Shown piece by piece: positions 1 through 6,851 of a stretch of DNA of 23,051 bases. Made by a program: the position numbers and the translations under genes. The notes beneath the pieces were generated by a model. It was not told the DNA's origin and searched no databases. It saw nothing but the letters and a program-made list of their open reading frames with translations. Source of the stretch: an uncultured Eubacteriales bacterium (lineage in GTDB: Bacteria; Bacillota; Clostridia; Oscillospirales; Oscillospiraceae); assembly GCA_959602365.1 (NCBI GenBank), contig CAUGSS010000039.1, forward strand, positions 1 through 23,051. Reading direction: 5' to 3'. Each line of letters opens with the position of its first letter. Position 1 is the stretch's first letter.

Positions 1-20
1 AGCAAGCAAGCAAGCAAGCA
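1..20. repeat. AGCA tetranucleotide repeat, five units, at window edge
   Basis: The window opens with five perfect AGCA units and then leaves the repeat. The tract may continue upstream, outside the window. It lies about 150 bases before the start of the surface protein gene. It could be a simple-sequence tract near a promoter or just an assembly edge; nothing here decides between them. Confidence 0.6.
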
Positions 21-167
21 TAGTGTAACTGCGCTCTTTTTCCCTGTCAAGTTGAAATCCTCACAAAGTTTGTATGGCGTATTCTGCCCAATTTACCATG
101 GGCGGAGTGCGCCTTTTTCTGTTTGATCAGAAAAACAACAAACCACAGACAGAAAGGAAGGAAGAAA

Positions 168-2132
168 ATGAAACTGAGACGATGGTTCGGCATTCTGCTG
201 TGCACCCTGCTGTGCATCGGGCTGCTGCCGACAATGGCGTTTGCGGAGGAGAGCGCAGACGCCTGGGATGGAACCGCAGATACTTCTTGGTACAGCGAAG
301 AGGCCACAGAGTTTCATCTCACAACCGCAGAACAGCTGGCGGGCTTTTCCGTTTTGACAAACCAAGCTTCGCCGGTTACTTTTATCGGGAAAACGATTTA
401 TCTTGATGCCGATGTTGATTTGAACGGGCATACATGGACAGCGGTCTCCGAAAACGGTATGAATTCTACCGCTTCTTCTTTTGCGGGAACTTTCGACGGA
501 CAAGGCCATATTATTTATAATTTAAACGCAAGCTCTCCCACACAAAGGCTCGGCTTGTTTGGAACTGTACATCTTGCGACTATCAAAAATGTAAATCTTG
601 ATAACGCCACTATAACCGCAGGCGCCGACAGCAATCGACTGCAATATGGTACGCTTATTTCGTGGGCATCATCCTCCACGGTGGAAAATTGCTATACTTC
701 AGGCCAACTTACCGTCGCGACCGATCAACTGATTGGCGGGTTAATCGGACAATGTACCGGAGATACCCGTGTCATTGGGTGTGGCGCATCCGTTGACATA
801 GTGAGCACCTATCCAGAAGGAGACATTGGAGATCCTGCCCCGACGGTTGGCGGAGTGATCGGTCAATTTGAAAATGCCGGTGAGAACTCACTGATCTCCG
901 ACTGTTATTTTAATGGTTCCATTTCCGTCACAAGCAATCAGGCCGCATGCAGTGGCATTTTCGGCGCATGCTTTGATTTTGACGGAGCGCCGGGGCTCAC
1001 AATTTCAAACTGTGTTCTGCTTACGGACGATATTACATGCGGCAATCCTGACAACATCACTTATATTGCTGCAGTAGACGAGGACGCAACTGTGCAGCAC
1101 TGCTTCTGGCCCGATGGAGACAGGGCCGCAGTGGTCCGTCTCATTGTGAATTGGGATCTTGGTATAGCCGAGGCTGATCCGAATTTTGATCAAAGCGTAT
1201 GCGGAGAAAGCGTATCTGACTTTTCTTCGGCCGGTTTGGTGGAAAAACTCAATGAGAATGCATACTCGGGAGTTACTTGGACAATAGGTAAAGATGGATC
1301 TCCTGTATTCGCTTGGCAAGATAATCTGATTTCAGCCGATTATTCATTGGTAGACGCTGCTATTGAAAAAGCAAACGAATTAGATAAAGAACTGTATTCA
1401 AATTATGACGTCGTTACAGCTGCTATTGAAGCAGTGGATCGTAACAAGAGCAAAGCCGAACAGGCAGAAGTCGACGCCATGGCCCAGGCCATCGAGGATG
1501 CCATCGCCGCGCTGGAGTACAGGGCGGCGGACTACACCGCCGTGGACGCCGCCATCGCCAAGGCGGAGGCCCTGAACCCTGAAAACTACACCGACTTCTC
1601 CGCCGTGGAGGCCGCTGTCAGCGCGGTGACCCGCGGCCTGGACATCACCCATCAGGCCGAGGTGGACGCCATGGCCCAGGCCATCGAGGACGCCATCGCC
1701 GCGCTGGAGTACAGGGCGGCGGATTACACCGCCGTGGACGCCGCCATCGCCAAAGCCGAAGCCCTGAACCCCGGTGACTACACCGACTTCTCCGCCGTGG
1801 AGGCAGCCGTCAGTGCGGTAACCCGCGGTCTGGACATCACCCATCAGGCCGAGGTGGACGCCATGGCCCAGGCCATCGAGGACGCCATCGCAAGCCTGGA
1901 AAAAGCCCCGGGCACTCCCACTGAACCGGATACCCCGTCCGGCGGAAATGGTTCTTCCTCGGGCACCGCGACCGGCGACGGCTCTGCCAACGGAGGGCAG
2001 TCCTCCGGCAGCTCCTCCCCCAAGACCGGGGACTACACCGCCCCGGTGCTGGCCGTCTCTCTGCTGGCGGCGGCCGCCGCCGGCATGGCCGGCGCCCTGG
2101 CGTACGGCCGGAAGAGAAAGCGCAACAGGTAA
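168..2132 (+). CDS. Sortase-anchored surface protein with GLUG-like region and FIVAR-type repeats
   Basis: 654 residues from ATG 168, chosen because a purine-rich ribosome site (AAGGAAGGAAG) lies just upstream and the protein then begins with a clean signal peptide (about residues 1-26, cleavage after AFA). Residues 27-385 are rich in Gly, Ser, Thr and Asn with short beta-type units such as FDGQGHIIYNLN and GGLIGQ/GGVIGQ, as in GLUG-motif surface proteins. Residues 391-580 form three tandem 64-residue helical units of FIVAR type. A Gly/Ser/Pro linker follows, then SPKTG (617-621), a hydrophobic span (about 626-647) and the basic tail GRKRKRNR: a cell-wall sorting signal whose first position is Ser, not Leu. 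Inferred role: exposed adhesin or glycan-binding protein fixed to peptidoglycan by a class-specific sortase; no ligand can be named. The first two thirds are much more AT-rich than the rest (see findings). Confidence 0.88.
   Translation: MKLRRWFGILLCTLLCIGLLPTMAFAEESADAWDGTADTSWYSEEATEFHLTTAEQLAGFSVLTNQASPVTFIGKTIYLDADVDLNGHTWTAVSENGMNSTASSFAGTFDGQGHIIYNLNASSPTQRLGLFGTVHLATIKNVNLDNATITAGADSNRLQYGTLISWASSSTVENCYTSGQLTVATDQLIGGLIGQCTGDTRVIGCGASVDIVSTYPEGDIGDPAPTVGGVIGQFENAGENSLISDCYFNGSISVTSNQAACSGIFGACFDFDGAPGLTISNCVLLTDDITCGNPDNITYIAAVDEDATVQHCFWPDGDRAAVVRLIVNWDLGIAEADPNFDQSVCGESVSDFSSAGLVEKLNENAYSGVTWTIGKDGSPVFAWQDNLISADYSLVDAAIEKANELDKELYSNYDVVTAAIEAVDRNKSKAEQAEVDAMAQAIEDAIAALEYRAADYTAVDAAIAKAEALNPENYTDFSAVEAAVSAVTRGLDITHQAEVDAMAQAIEDAIAALEYRAADYTAVDAAIAKAEALNPGDYTDFSAVEAAVSAVTRGLDITHQAEVDAMAQAIEDAIASLEKAPGTPTEPDTPSGGNGSSSGTATGDGSANGGQSSGSSSPKTGDYTAPVLAVSLLAAAAAGMAGALAYGRKRKRNR
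1338..1904 (+). repeat. Three tandem 192-bp (64-aa) FIVAR-type repeats inside the surface protein gene
   Basis: Units start at 1338, 1530 and 1722, each beginning with Asp-Tyr codons (DYSLVDAAI, DYTAVDAAI, DYTAVDAAI). Units 2 and 3 are near-identical in DNA. Unit 1 is diverged and AT-rich over its first 130 bases, then from about 1470 becomes almost identical to the others (the AMAQAIEDAIAALEYRAA segment). Unit 3 ends with SLEKAPG and passes into the linker. Such near-identical DNA can change copy number by recombination. Confidence 0.9.
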
Positions 2133-2163
2133 CCCCTGCTTTTCCACAGACTTCATAAACGTC

Positions 2164-2200
2164 AACGCCCCGCGGCCCATGGCGCCGCGGGGCGTTTTCC
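2164..2200 (+). terminator. Rho-independent terminator of the surface protein gene
   Basis: A perfect 12-bp stem (2164-2175 with 2185-2196), nine-base loop, and a run of T at 2195-2198. It sits 32 bases after the stop codon. Confidence 0.9.
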
Positions 2201-2310
2201 CTGCCCGTATCCGGCGGGATCGGGGCGCTTTCACCGGCCTCCGGGGTGCGGGCGGGGGAGAATCCCCCGGAAAATAGGGCCGGTTTTCCCACGAAATCAT
2301 AGGCTCCCCC

Positions 2311-2339
2311 TTGTCAAAGGGCCGAATCTGGTATAAAAT
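2311..2339 (+). promoter_or_regulatory. Sigma-A type promoter of efp
   Basis: TTGTCA at 2311-2316 and TAAAAT at 2334-2339 with a 17-base spacer; the overlapping TATAAA at 2332-2337 gives a 15-base alternative. This would produce a 5' leader of about 75-80 bases before the efp start. Confidence 0.75.
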
Positions 2340-2351
2340 AAAGCAAACGAT

Positions 2352-2370
2352 GGGGTGGTTTGCCCACCCC
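2352..2370 (+). other. Hairpin in the efp 5' leader
   Basis: Seven-base arms GGGGTGG and CCACCCC (2352-2358, 2364-2370) around a five-base loop, just downstream of the predicted transcription start. No T tract follows, so it is not a terminator. It could protect the 5' end or tune translation; no known riboswitch is recognised. Confidence 0.4.
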
Positions 2371-2423
2371 CTGCCGGTGAAGCCGGTGACCAATCTAATT
2401 CTAATTCATGGAGGAATTTCATT

Positions 2424-2984
2424 ATGATTACTGCCGGTGATTTTCGTAACGGCAAAACCTTTGAGTACGAGGGAAAGCTGATGATGGTGGTGGAGTTCCA
2501 GCACGTCAAACCCGGTAAAGGCGCCGCCTTTGTGCGCACCAAGATGAAGAACATCGTGACCGGCGCCGTGACTGAGACCTCTTTCAACCCCACCGCCAAG
2601 TTTGAGGAGGCCTTCATCGACCGCATTGAGACCACCTACAGCTACAACGACGGCGACCTGTATTACTTCATGGACAACGAGACCTATGAGATGACCCCTG
2701 TCTCCAAGGACGACCTGCCCGAGAACTTCAAGTTCATCAAGGAGAACGACCCCTGCAAGCTGCTCAGCTACAAGGGCAAGGTGTTCTCCGTGGAAATCCC
2801 CAACTTCGTGGAGCTGGAGATCACCAAGACCGAGCCCGGCGTCCGGGGCGACACCGCCACCAACGTCACCAAGCCCGCTACCGTGGAGACCGGCGCCGAG
2901 ATCAAGGTGCCCATCTTCATCAACGAGGGCGACCGCATCCAGATCGACACCCGCACCGGCGAGTACATGGGCCGGGCCAAGTAA
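2424..2984 (+). CDS. efp: Elongation factor P
   Basis: 186 residues, the usual length, all three EF-P domains: N-terminal KOW-like (1-64), then two OB folds ending in DRIQIDTRTGEYMGRAK. EF-P binds stalled ribosomes between the P and E sites and promotes peptide bonds at polyproline stretches. The tip loop reads HVKPGKGAAF, with Lys32 at the position modified in other bacteria. In Bacillus subtilis the modification is 5-aminopentanol on Lys32. No epmA/epmB or earP gene is in the window, but a YmfI-like reductase lies at 14338-15072. The start is fixed by GGAGG at 2410-2414. An earlier in-frame ATG at 2355 lies in the leader without a ribosome site. The next gene follows after 76 bases with no terminator, so they are likely co-transcribed. 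Confidence 0.97.
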   Translation: MITAGDFRNGKTFEYEGKLMMVVEFQHVKPGKGAAFVRTKMKNIVTGAVTETSFNPTAKFEEAFIDRIETTYSYNDGDLYYFMDNETYEMTPVSKDDLPENFKFIKENDPCKLLSYKGKVFSVEIPNFVELEITKTEPGVRGDTATNVTKPATVETGAEIKVPIFINEGDRIQIDTRTGEYMGRAK

Positions 2985-3014
2985 TCCCGCCCCTTCCCTG
3001 CTCCGCCCAACCGG

Positions 3015-3028
3015 ATCACAGCTGTGAT
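3015..3028. promoter_or_regulatory. Perfect 14-bp palindrome between efp and the CD1247-like gene
   Basis: ATCACAGCTGTGAT reads the same on both strands, and the bases just outside (3013/3030) also pair. With no loop and no T tract it is not a classic terminator. It may be an operator for a dimeric regulator or may be chance; only one copy was seen. Confidence 0.3.
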
Positions 3029-3060
3029 TCCCCTGTTTTCCTGAAAGGAGGACAAATCCG

Positions 3061-3519
3061 ATGACCCTTTCCGAAAAAGTGGCCTACCTGAAGGGTGTGG
3101 CCGAGGGGCTGAAGTTCGACCCCGAAAAGTCCCCCGAGGGCAAGCTGATCTCCATCATGATGGACATCCTGGAGCACCTGGCCCTCAACGCTGAGGAGAA
3201 TGACGACTCCATCCAGGCCCTGGCCGACCAGCTGGACGACGTGTCCGACAGCCTGGCCATGGTGGAGGATTACGTCTACAGCGACGACTTCACCGACCTA
3301 GAGGACGAGGACGACGAAGAGGATGACGACGCCGAGGAGGCCCTGGAGGCCCTGGAGGAGGACGGCTTCTTCGAGCTGGAGTGCCCCAACTGCGGCGACA
3401 CCCTGGTGGTGGACAAGTCCGTGCTGGACAGCGGCAGCGTCGCCTGCCCCGGCTGCGGCCAGGAGTTCGAGATCGAGCTGGGCTATGAGGACGAGGAGGA
3501 GGACTCCGACGAGGAGTGA
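3061..3519 (+). CDS. CD1247-like acidic zinc-ribbon protein
   Basis: 152 residues. Residues 1-75 form a helical N-terminal domain (MTLSEKVAYLKGVAEGLKFD...), which I recognise as the CD1247 N-terminal type found in Clostridia. A very acidic stretch (about 75-102, mostly Asp and Glu) follows, then a zinc ribbon with Cys108, Cys111, Cys129 and Cys132 in two CPxCG knuckles, and an acidic tail. The biochemical role is unknown. The acidic linker with a treble-Cys-pair ribbon suggests a protein- or nucleic-acid-interacting adaptor (inference). The start is set by the strong ribosome site AAAGGAGG at 3044-3051. It lies downstream of efp in what looks like one transcript and is closed by a strong hairpin. 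Confidence 0.85.
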   Translation: MTLSEKVAYLKGVAEGLKFDPEKSPEGKLISIMMDILEHLALNAEENDDSIQALADQLDDVSDSLAMVEDYVYSDDFTDLEDEDDEEDDDAEEALEALEEDGFFELECPNCGDTLVVDKSVLDSGSVACPGCGQEFEIELGYEDEEEDSDEE

Positions 3520-3559
3520 TCCCCGCCCGTCTCTCGGCGCCAGTCTGCAAACCAACCCA

Positions 3560-3600
3560 AAAGACCCGAAGCGGGGCGAAATCCCGCTTCGGGTCTTTCC
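3560..3600 (+). terminator. Long-stem terminator after the CD1247-like gene
   Basis: A perfect 16-bp stem (3560-3575 with 3583-3598) and a seven-base loop; the T run is short (TTT then CC). It ends only 16 bases before the next start codon, so some read-through into the HD gene is possible. Confidence 0.75.
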
Positions 3601-3616
3601 GCTAGGAGGTAATCCC

Positions 3617-4264
3617 ATGGATTTGATTGCCCGCACACAGCAATACGTCAAGCGCCGCCTGCTCACCGAACTGCCCGACAGCCAGGGCGCCTACCGCTAT
3701 ACCCACACTCTGCGGGTGGCCGCCCTGGGCCGGGAGCTGGCCCGGGCCGAGGGGCTGGACGAGGAGATGCTGGTACTGGGCTGCCTGCTCCACGACATCG
3801 GCTATGTGGCCTGTCAAACCCAGGCGGACTATGACGACCACGGCCTGCTCTCCTCCCAGATTGCGGCGGAGTTTTTGGCCGCAGAGGGCTATGATCCCCA
3901 AAAGGCCGCCAGCGTCTGTTACGGCGTGCGGATCCACACCCAGGAGGAGGCCCAGTTTGCACGCCCCGCCACTCCCCTGGAGCTGAGCGTGGGCGATGCG
4001 GACAACATCGACCGGTTTGACGCCTGGCGGCTCTACGAGGGGCTGCACTGGCTGAAGCCGGAACAGCTGAGCTGCGCCAGGCTGCGGGAACAGGCCCAAA
4101 AGCGGGTGCAGGGCCATGAACGGCTCCGGAAACTATCCTTTGCCACCCCCACCGCCCAGCAGCTGTGGAACCAGCGGCTGGACCTCTGCGTGGCCTATTA
4201 CGCCCGGCTGGAGGCCCAGATGACGGCCACCCTGGCCTGGGATGCCCAGCCGGAACAGCTGTGA
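3617..4264 (+). CDS. HD-domain hydrolase
   Basis: 215 residues. It shows the metal-binding pattern of HD phosphohydrolases: His30 in YTHTLRVA, His59-Asp60 in LLHDIGY, further His75 and His107, and Asp127/Asp129 in GDADNIDRFD. Enzymes of this fold cleave phosphoester bonds of nucleotides or second messengers; the substrate here is not evident. It is a single-domain soluble protein without a signal peptide or output domain. Start ATG 3617 has the ribosome site TAGGAGG at 3603-3609. It is probably expressed with tcdA, 94 bases downstream, since no terminator lies between them. Confidence 0.88.
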   Translation: MDLIARTQQYVKRRLLTELPDSQGAYRYTHTLRVAALGRELARAEGLDEEMLVLGCLLHDIGYVACQTQADYDDHGLLSSQIAAEFLAAEGYDPQKAASVCYGVRIHTQEEAQFARPATPLELSVGDADNIDRFDAWRLYEGLHWLKPEQLSCARLREQAQKRVQGHERLRKLSFATPTAQQLWNQRLDLCVAYYARLEAQMTATLAWDAQPEQL

Positions 4265-4358
4265 CGGGAGCTCCCCCACAAAGTCCGCGCTACCTATCAT
4301 CCGCTCCCGACCCCCAGCGCAATCCGGGCCGAGCGATCATCAAAGGAGGCAATTCCCC

Positions 4359-5090
4359 ATGCCAGACCAATTTTCCCGCACCCGGCTCCAGTTCGGGGCC
4401 GAAGGCATTGAACGGCTGCAGCGGGCCCATGTGGCGGTGTTCGGCATCGGCGGGGTGGGGGGCCACTGCGCCGAGGCCCTGGCCCGGGGGGGCGTGGGGG
4501 CCATCGACCTGATTGACCACGACACCGTCAGCCTGACCAACCTGAACCGCCAGATTGTGGCCCTCCACTCCACTCTGGGGCGGCCCAAGGCAGAGGTGAT
4601 GGCCCAGCGCATCCGGGACATCAACCCGGACTGCCAGGTAAAACCCATCCTGGCCTTCTACCTGCCGGAAAACGCCGGGGACTTCGACCTGGGCCAATAC
4701 GACTATGTGGTGGACTGCGTGGACACGGTGACCGCCAAGCTGGAGCTGGCCCAGCGCTGCCACAGCCTGGGGGTGCCCCTCATCAGCTCCATGGGCACCG
4801 CCAACAAGCTGGACCCCACCCAGCTCAGAATCACCGACCTGAGCAAGACCACTATGTGCCCTCTGGCCCGGGTCATGCGCAAGGAGCTGGGCCGCCGGGG
4901 GATCAAGCACCTGAAGGTGGTGTGTTCCACTGAGCTTCCCCTCTCCCCCGACGCCGGGCTGGCCGAAGATCAGGAGGAGACCGCAAAGCGGGCCCTGCCC
5001 TCCAGCAACCCCTTTGTCCCCGCCGCGGCGGGACTGATCCTGGCCGGAGAGGTGCTGCGGTGTCTGGCGGGCGTCTCCCTGACCTCGTGA
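4359..5090 (+). CDS. tcdA: tRNA threonylcarbamoyladenosine dehydratase
   Basis: 243 residues, E1-like ThiF fold. The nucleotide loop GIGGVG is at 29-34, the acidic DHDTVSLTNLNRQ motif at 53-65 with Arg64, and the VDCVD strand end follows. The TMCPLARVMRKELGRRG and VVCSTELP stretches are typical of the TcdA/CsdL/YrvM branch rather than ThiF or MoeB, and there is no CxxC zinc pair. It uses ATP to cyclise t6A37 of ANN-decoding tRNAs into ct6A. Ribosome site AAAGGAGG at 4342-4349. Its stop codon overlaps the start of the next gene by four bases (GTGA), which suggests coupled translation. Confidence 0.93.
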   Translation: MPDQFSRTRLQFGAEGIERLQRAHVAVFGIGGVGGHCAEALARGGVGAIDLIDHDTVSLTNLNRQIVALHSTLGRPKAEVMAQRIRDINPDCQVKPILAFYLPENAGDFDLGQYDYVVDCVDTVTAKLELAQRCHSLGVPLISSMGTANKLDPTQLRITDLSKTTMCPLARVMRKELGRRGIKHLKVVCSTELPLSPDAGLAEDQEETAKRALPSSNPFVPAAAGLILAGEVLRCLAGVSLTS

Positions 5091-5434
5091 GCGGCGAAAA
5101 AAGCTTCCCGCTGGGCGCCACGGTAACCGTCACGGTGGACCGCCCTCTGGAGAGCCTGCACCCTGACGTTCCATCGCTGCGCTACCCGGTCAATTACGGG
5201 TTTATTGCGGGCATCATGGCCCCGGACGGCGAGGAACAGGACGCCTATATCCTGGGCGTAAGCACCCCCTGCCGGACCTTCACCGGCAAGGTCATCGCCA
5301 TCGTCCGAAGGCGGGACGATGTGGAGGACAAATGGGTGGTGGCTCCGCCCCATCTGTCCCTCTCCCGGGAGGAGATTTGGCGGCAGATCGCGTTTCAGGA
5401 GCGCTGGTTTGACGCAGAGCTTTTGTTGGAATAG
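5087..5434 (+). CDS. Short type I inorganic-pyrophosphatase-like protein
   Basis: 115 residues from GTG 5087, which gives a four-base GTGA overlap with tcdA and a start (MSGEKSFPLGATVTVTVDRPL) that leads straight into the family core. An upstream GTG at 5060, preceded by GGAGAGG, is an alternative that adds nine residues. The core YPVNYGF, APDGEEQD and RRDDVEDKWVVAP matches the soluble family I pyrophosphatase active-site strands. It is much shorter than the usual 170-odd residues: the N-terminal part bearing the Lys/Glu metal and phosphate ligands is absent, and the second Asp of the DGDxxD motif is Glu. It may be a compact pyrophosphatase or a related phosphohydrolase; family membership is clear, activity is not. 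Confidence 0.82.
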   Translation: MSGEKSFPLGATVTVTVDRPLESLHPDVPSLRYPVNYGFIAGIMAPDGEEQDAYILGVSTPCRTFTGKVIAIVRRRDDVEDKWVVAPPHLSLSREEIWRQIAFQERWFDAELLLE

Positions 5435-5441
5435 GAAAACC

Positions 5442-5473
5442 CTCCCGCCCCCACCGGGCGGGAGTCCATTTTT
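5442..5473. terminator. Two-way terminator between the tcdA operon and spmB
   Basis: A nine-base stem (5442-5450 with 5456-5464), loop CCACC, and TCCATTTTT after it on the plus strand. On the minus strand the stem is followed by GTTTTCC. It can end transcripts from both converging operons. Confidence 0.85.
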
Positions 5474-5479
5474 GACCGC

Positions 5480-5995
5480 CTATCCCCCGAAGAGGAGCCG
5501 CACCGACCAGCCGGCCGCCAAAAAGCCCACCACGTCCGCCGTGAGGGCGGCCGGAATGGCGTATCGGCTCCGCTTGACCCCCACTGCCCCAAAGTAGACC
5601 GCCACGGTGTAGAAGGTGGTCTCAGTGCTGCCCAGCATCACCGCCGCCGTCCGGCCCACCAGAGAGTCGGGCCCGTAGGTCTGAATCAGCTCCGCCCCCA
5701 CCCCCAGGGCGCCGCTGCCGCTGAAGGGCCGCACCAGCATCAGGGGCAGGGTCTCCGCAGGCAGCCCCAGCGCTCCCAGCGCCGGGGAGAGGGCCCCGGC
5801 CAGCAGTTCAAAGGCCCCGGAGGCGCGGAGCATGGCCACCGCCGTCAGCAGGGCCACCAAGTTGGGGAAAATGCGCAGCAGTATCCCCAGGCCATCTTTG
5901 GCCCCGTCCGCCAGGGCGGAGTAGACGTCCACCCGCCGGGATGCGGCGTAGAGGGCGGCCGCGGCCAAAATCAGCGGTATCATCAGATCGCTCAT
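5480..5995 (-). CDS. spmB: Spore maturation protein B
   Basis: 171 residues, close to the usual size of about 178. It is a hydrophobic, multi-span membrane protein with the Gate (nucleoside-recognition) fold and the conserved stretches RPFSGSGALG and MLGSTETTFYTVAVYFGAVGVKRSRYA. With SpmA it is required in Bacillus for spore core dehydration and heat resistance; the molecular activity is not known. ATG 5995 overlaps the spmA stop by four bases (ATGA), so the pair is translationally coupled. The open frame extends upstream to 6067, but that part overlaps spmA and lacks family character. Confidence 0.94.
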   Translation of the reverse strand: MSDLMIPLILAAAALYAASRRVDVYSALADGAKDGLGILLRIFPNLVALLTAVAMLRASGAFELLAGALSPALGALGLPAETLPLMLVRPFSGSGALGVGAELIQTYGPDSLVGRTAAVMLGSTETTFYTVAVYFGAVGVKRSRYAIPAALTADVVGFLAAGWSVRLLFGG

Positions 5996-6570
5996 GGCGG
6001 CCACACCCGCCCCAGCAGCTTGGCCGCCGCCAGCCCCGCCCCCAGGGCCAGGGCGGAGGAGAGCCACACCGCCGGCAAAATATCAAAGGGGCTGGCACAG
6101 CCGGCGGCGGAGCGGATGGCCGCCACCGTGGTGGGCAGCAGCTGGATGGATGCGGTGTTGCACACCACCAACAGGCACAGCCCGTCCCCGGCCCGGCCCC
6201 GGTAACGCTCCGCCATCCCCTTGGCCGCCCGGATGCCGAAGGGGGTGGCCGCGTTGCCCAGCCCCAGCAGATTGGCGCACACGTTGGCGCTCACCGCGTC
6301 CAATACCGCCCCGTCCCCCCGGAAGTCGGGATAGAGCCGCCGGAGCACCGGCAGCAGCAACACCCGCAGCTTCTGGGTCAGGCCGCTGCGGTTCATGACC
6401 TCCAGCACCCCGTTCCACAGACAGAGCATCCCCGCCATGGAGATACAGAGGGTCACGGCGCTCTGGGCCCCTTCCGCCGCGGCCTGGGAGACCTGGGACA
6501 GGTTCCCGGTGGCCAGTCCGCAGACCAGGGAGATCACCACCATGGCCACCCAGAATACGGTCATCGCCAT
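5992..6570 (-). CDS. spmA: Spore maturation protein A
   Basis: 192 residues, about family length. Conserved Gate-domain segments are GMLCLWNGVLEVMNRSGLT, SANVCANLLGLGNAATPFGI and CNTASIQLLPTT. Several membrane spans are visible (start, about 40-60, about 120-150, C-terminal end). It acts with SpmB in the mother-cell or outer forespore membrane during spore maturation (known for Bacillus). Start ATG 6570 has AAGGTGG seven bases upstream; a second ATG at 6564 is possible, and the open frame to 6627 lacks a ribosome site. The gene is divergent from the cysteine desulfidase gene. A sporulation sigma-factor promoter would be expected in 6571-6700, but I could not pick a convincing one. Confidence 0.94.
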   Translation of the reverse strand: MAMTVFWVAMVVISLVCGLATGNLSQVSQAAAEGAQSAVTLCISMAGMLCLWNGVLEVMNRSGLTQKLRVLLLPVLRRLYPDFRGDGAVLDAVSANVCANLLGLGNAATPFGIRAAKGMAERYRGRAGDGLCLLVVCNTASIQLLPTTVAAIRSAAGCASPFDILPAVWLSSALALGAGLAAAKLLGRVWPP

Positions 6571-6649
6571 CCAAATTCCACCTTCCCGTTTCACCTGCTC
6601 CCATCCTATTCCGCCGCCCCGGGGCATATGCCTGCCCCCGGCGGGCCCA

Positions 6650-6685
6650 GGACAGGCCCGGAGGGTTGCCCCAGACCGCCTGTCC
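6650..6685. other. Eight-bp inverted repeat between spmA and the desulfidase gene
   Basis: GGACAGGC at 6650-6657 pairs with GCCTGTCC at 6678-6685 across a 20-base loop. Two abutting 10-bp palindromes (GCCCCGGGGC at 6616-6625 and GGCATATGCC at 6623-6632) lie nearby. All are in the divergent control region. In such GC-rich DNA this can be chance; no regulator is assigned. Confidence 0.25.
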
Positions 6686-6851
6686 GGAGCAGAAAACAGT
6701 GGACGAGCCGGGCAACAGACGGTAAAATACCTTCAGGGGGCGGACGCCGCCGTCCGTTCCCCTGCCCAGCCCCCACCGGGGCGATACAGATACAGAGAAA
6801 TGCGGATGGCCGGGCACCCCGCCGGGCATTTGACACATGAGGAGCGAGAAC

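Noticed and set aside
52..85. Promoter for the surface protein (TTGAAA at 52-57)
   Set aside because: No -10 box lies at a proper distance: the nearest TATTCT is 22 bases away and GTATGG only 14.
101..117. GGCG-GAGTG-CGCC followed by TTTTT as a terminator or attenuator before the surface protein
   Set aside because: The stem has only four pairs, too weak to support a call.
5480..6067. A longer spmB starting at 6067
   Set aside because: The extra residues overlap spmA and are low-complexity Gly/Ala/Arg. The ATGA overlap start at 5995 fits the known family length.
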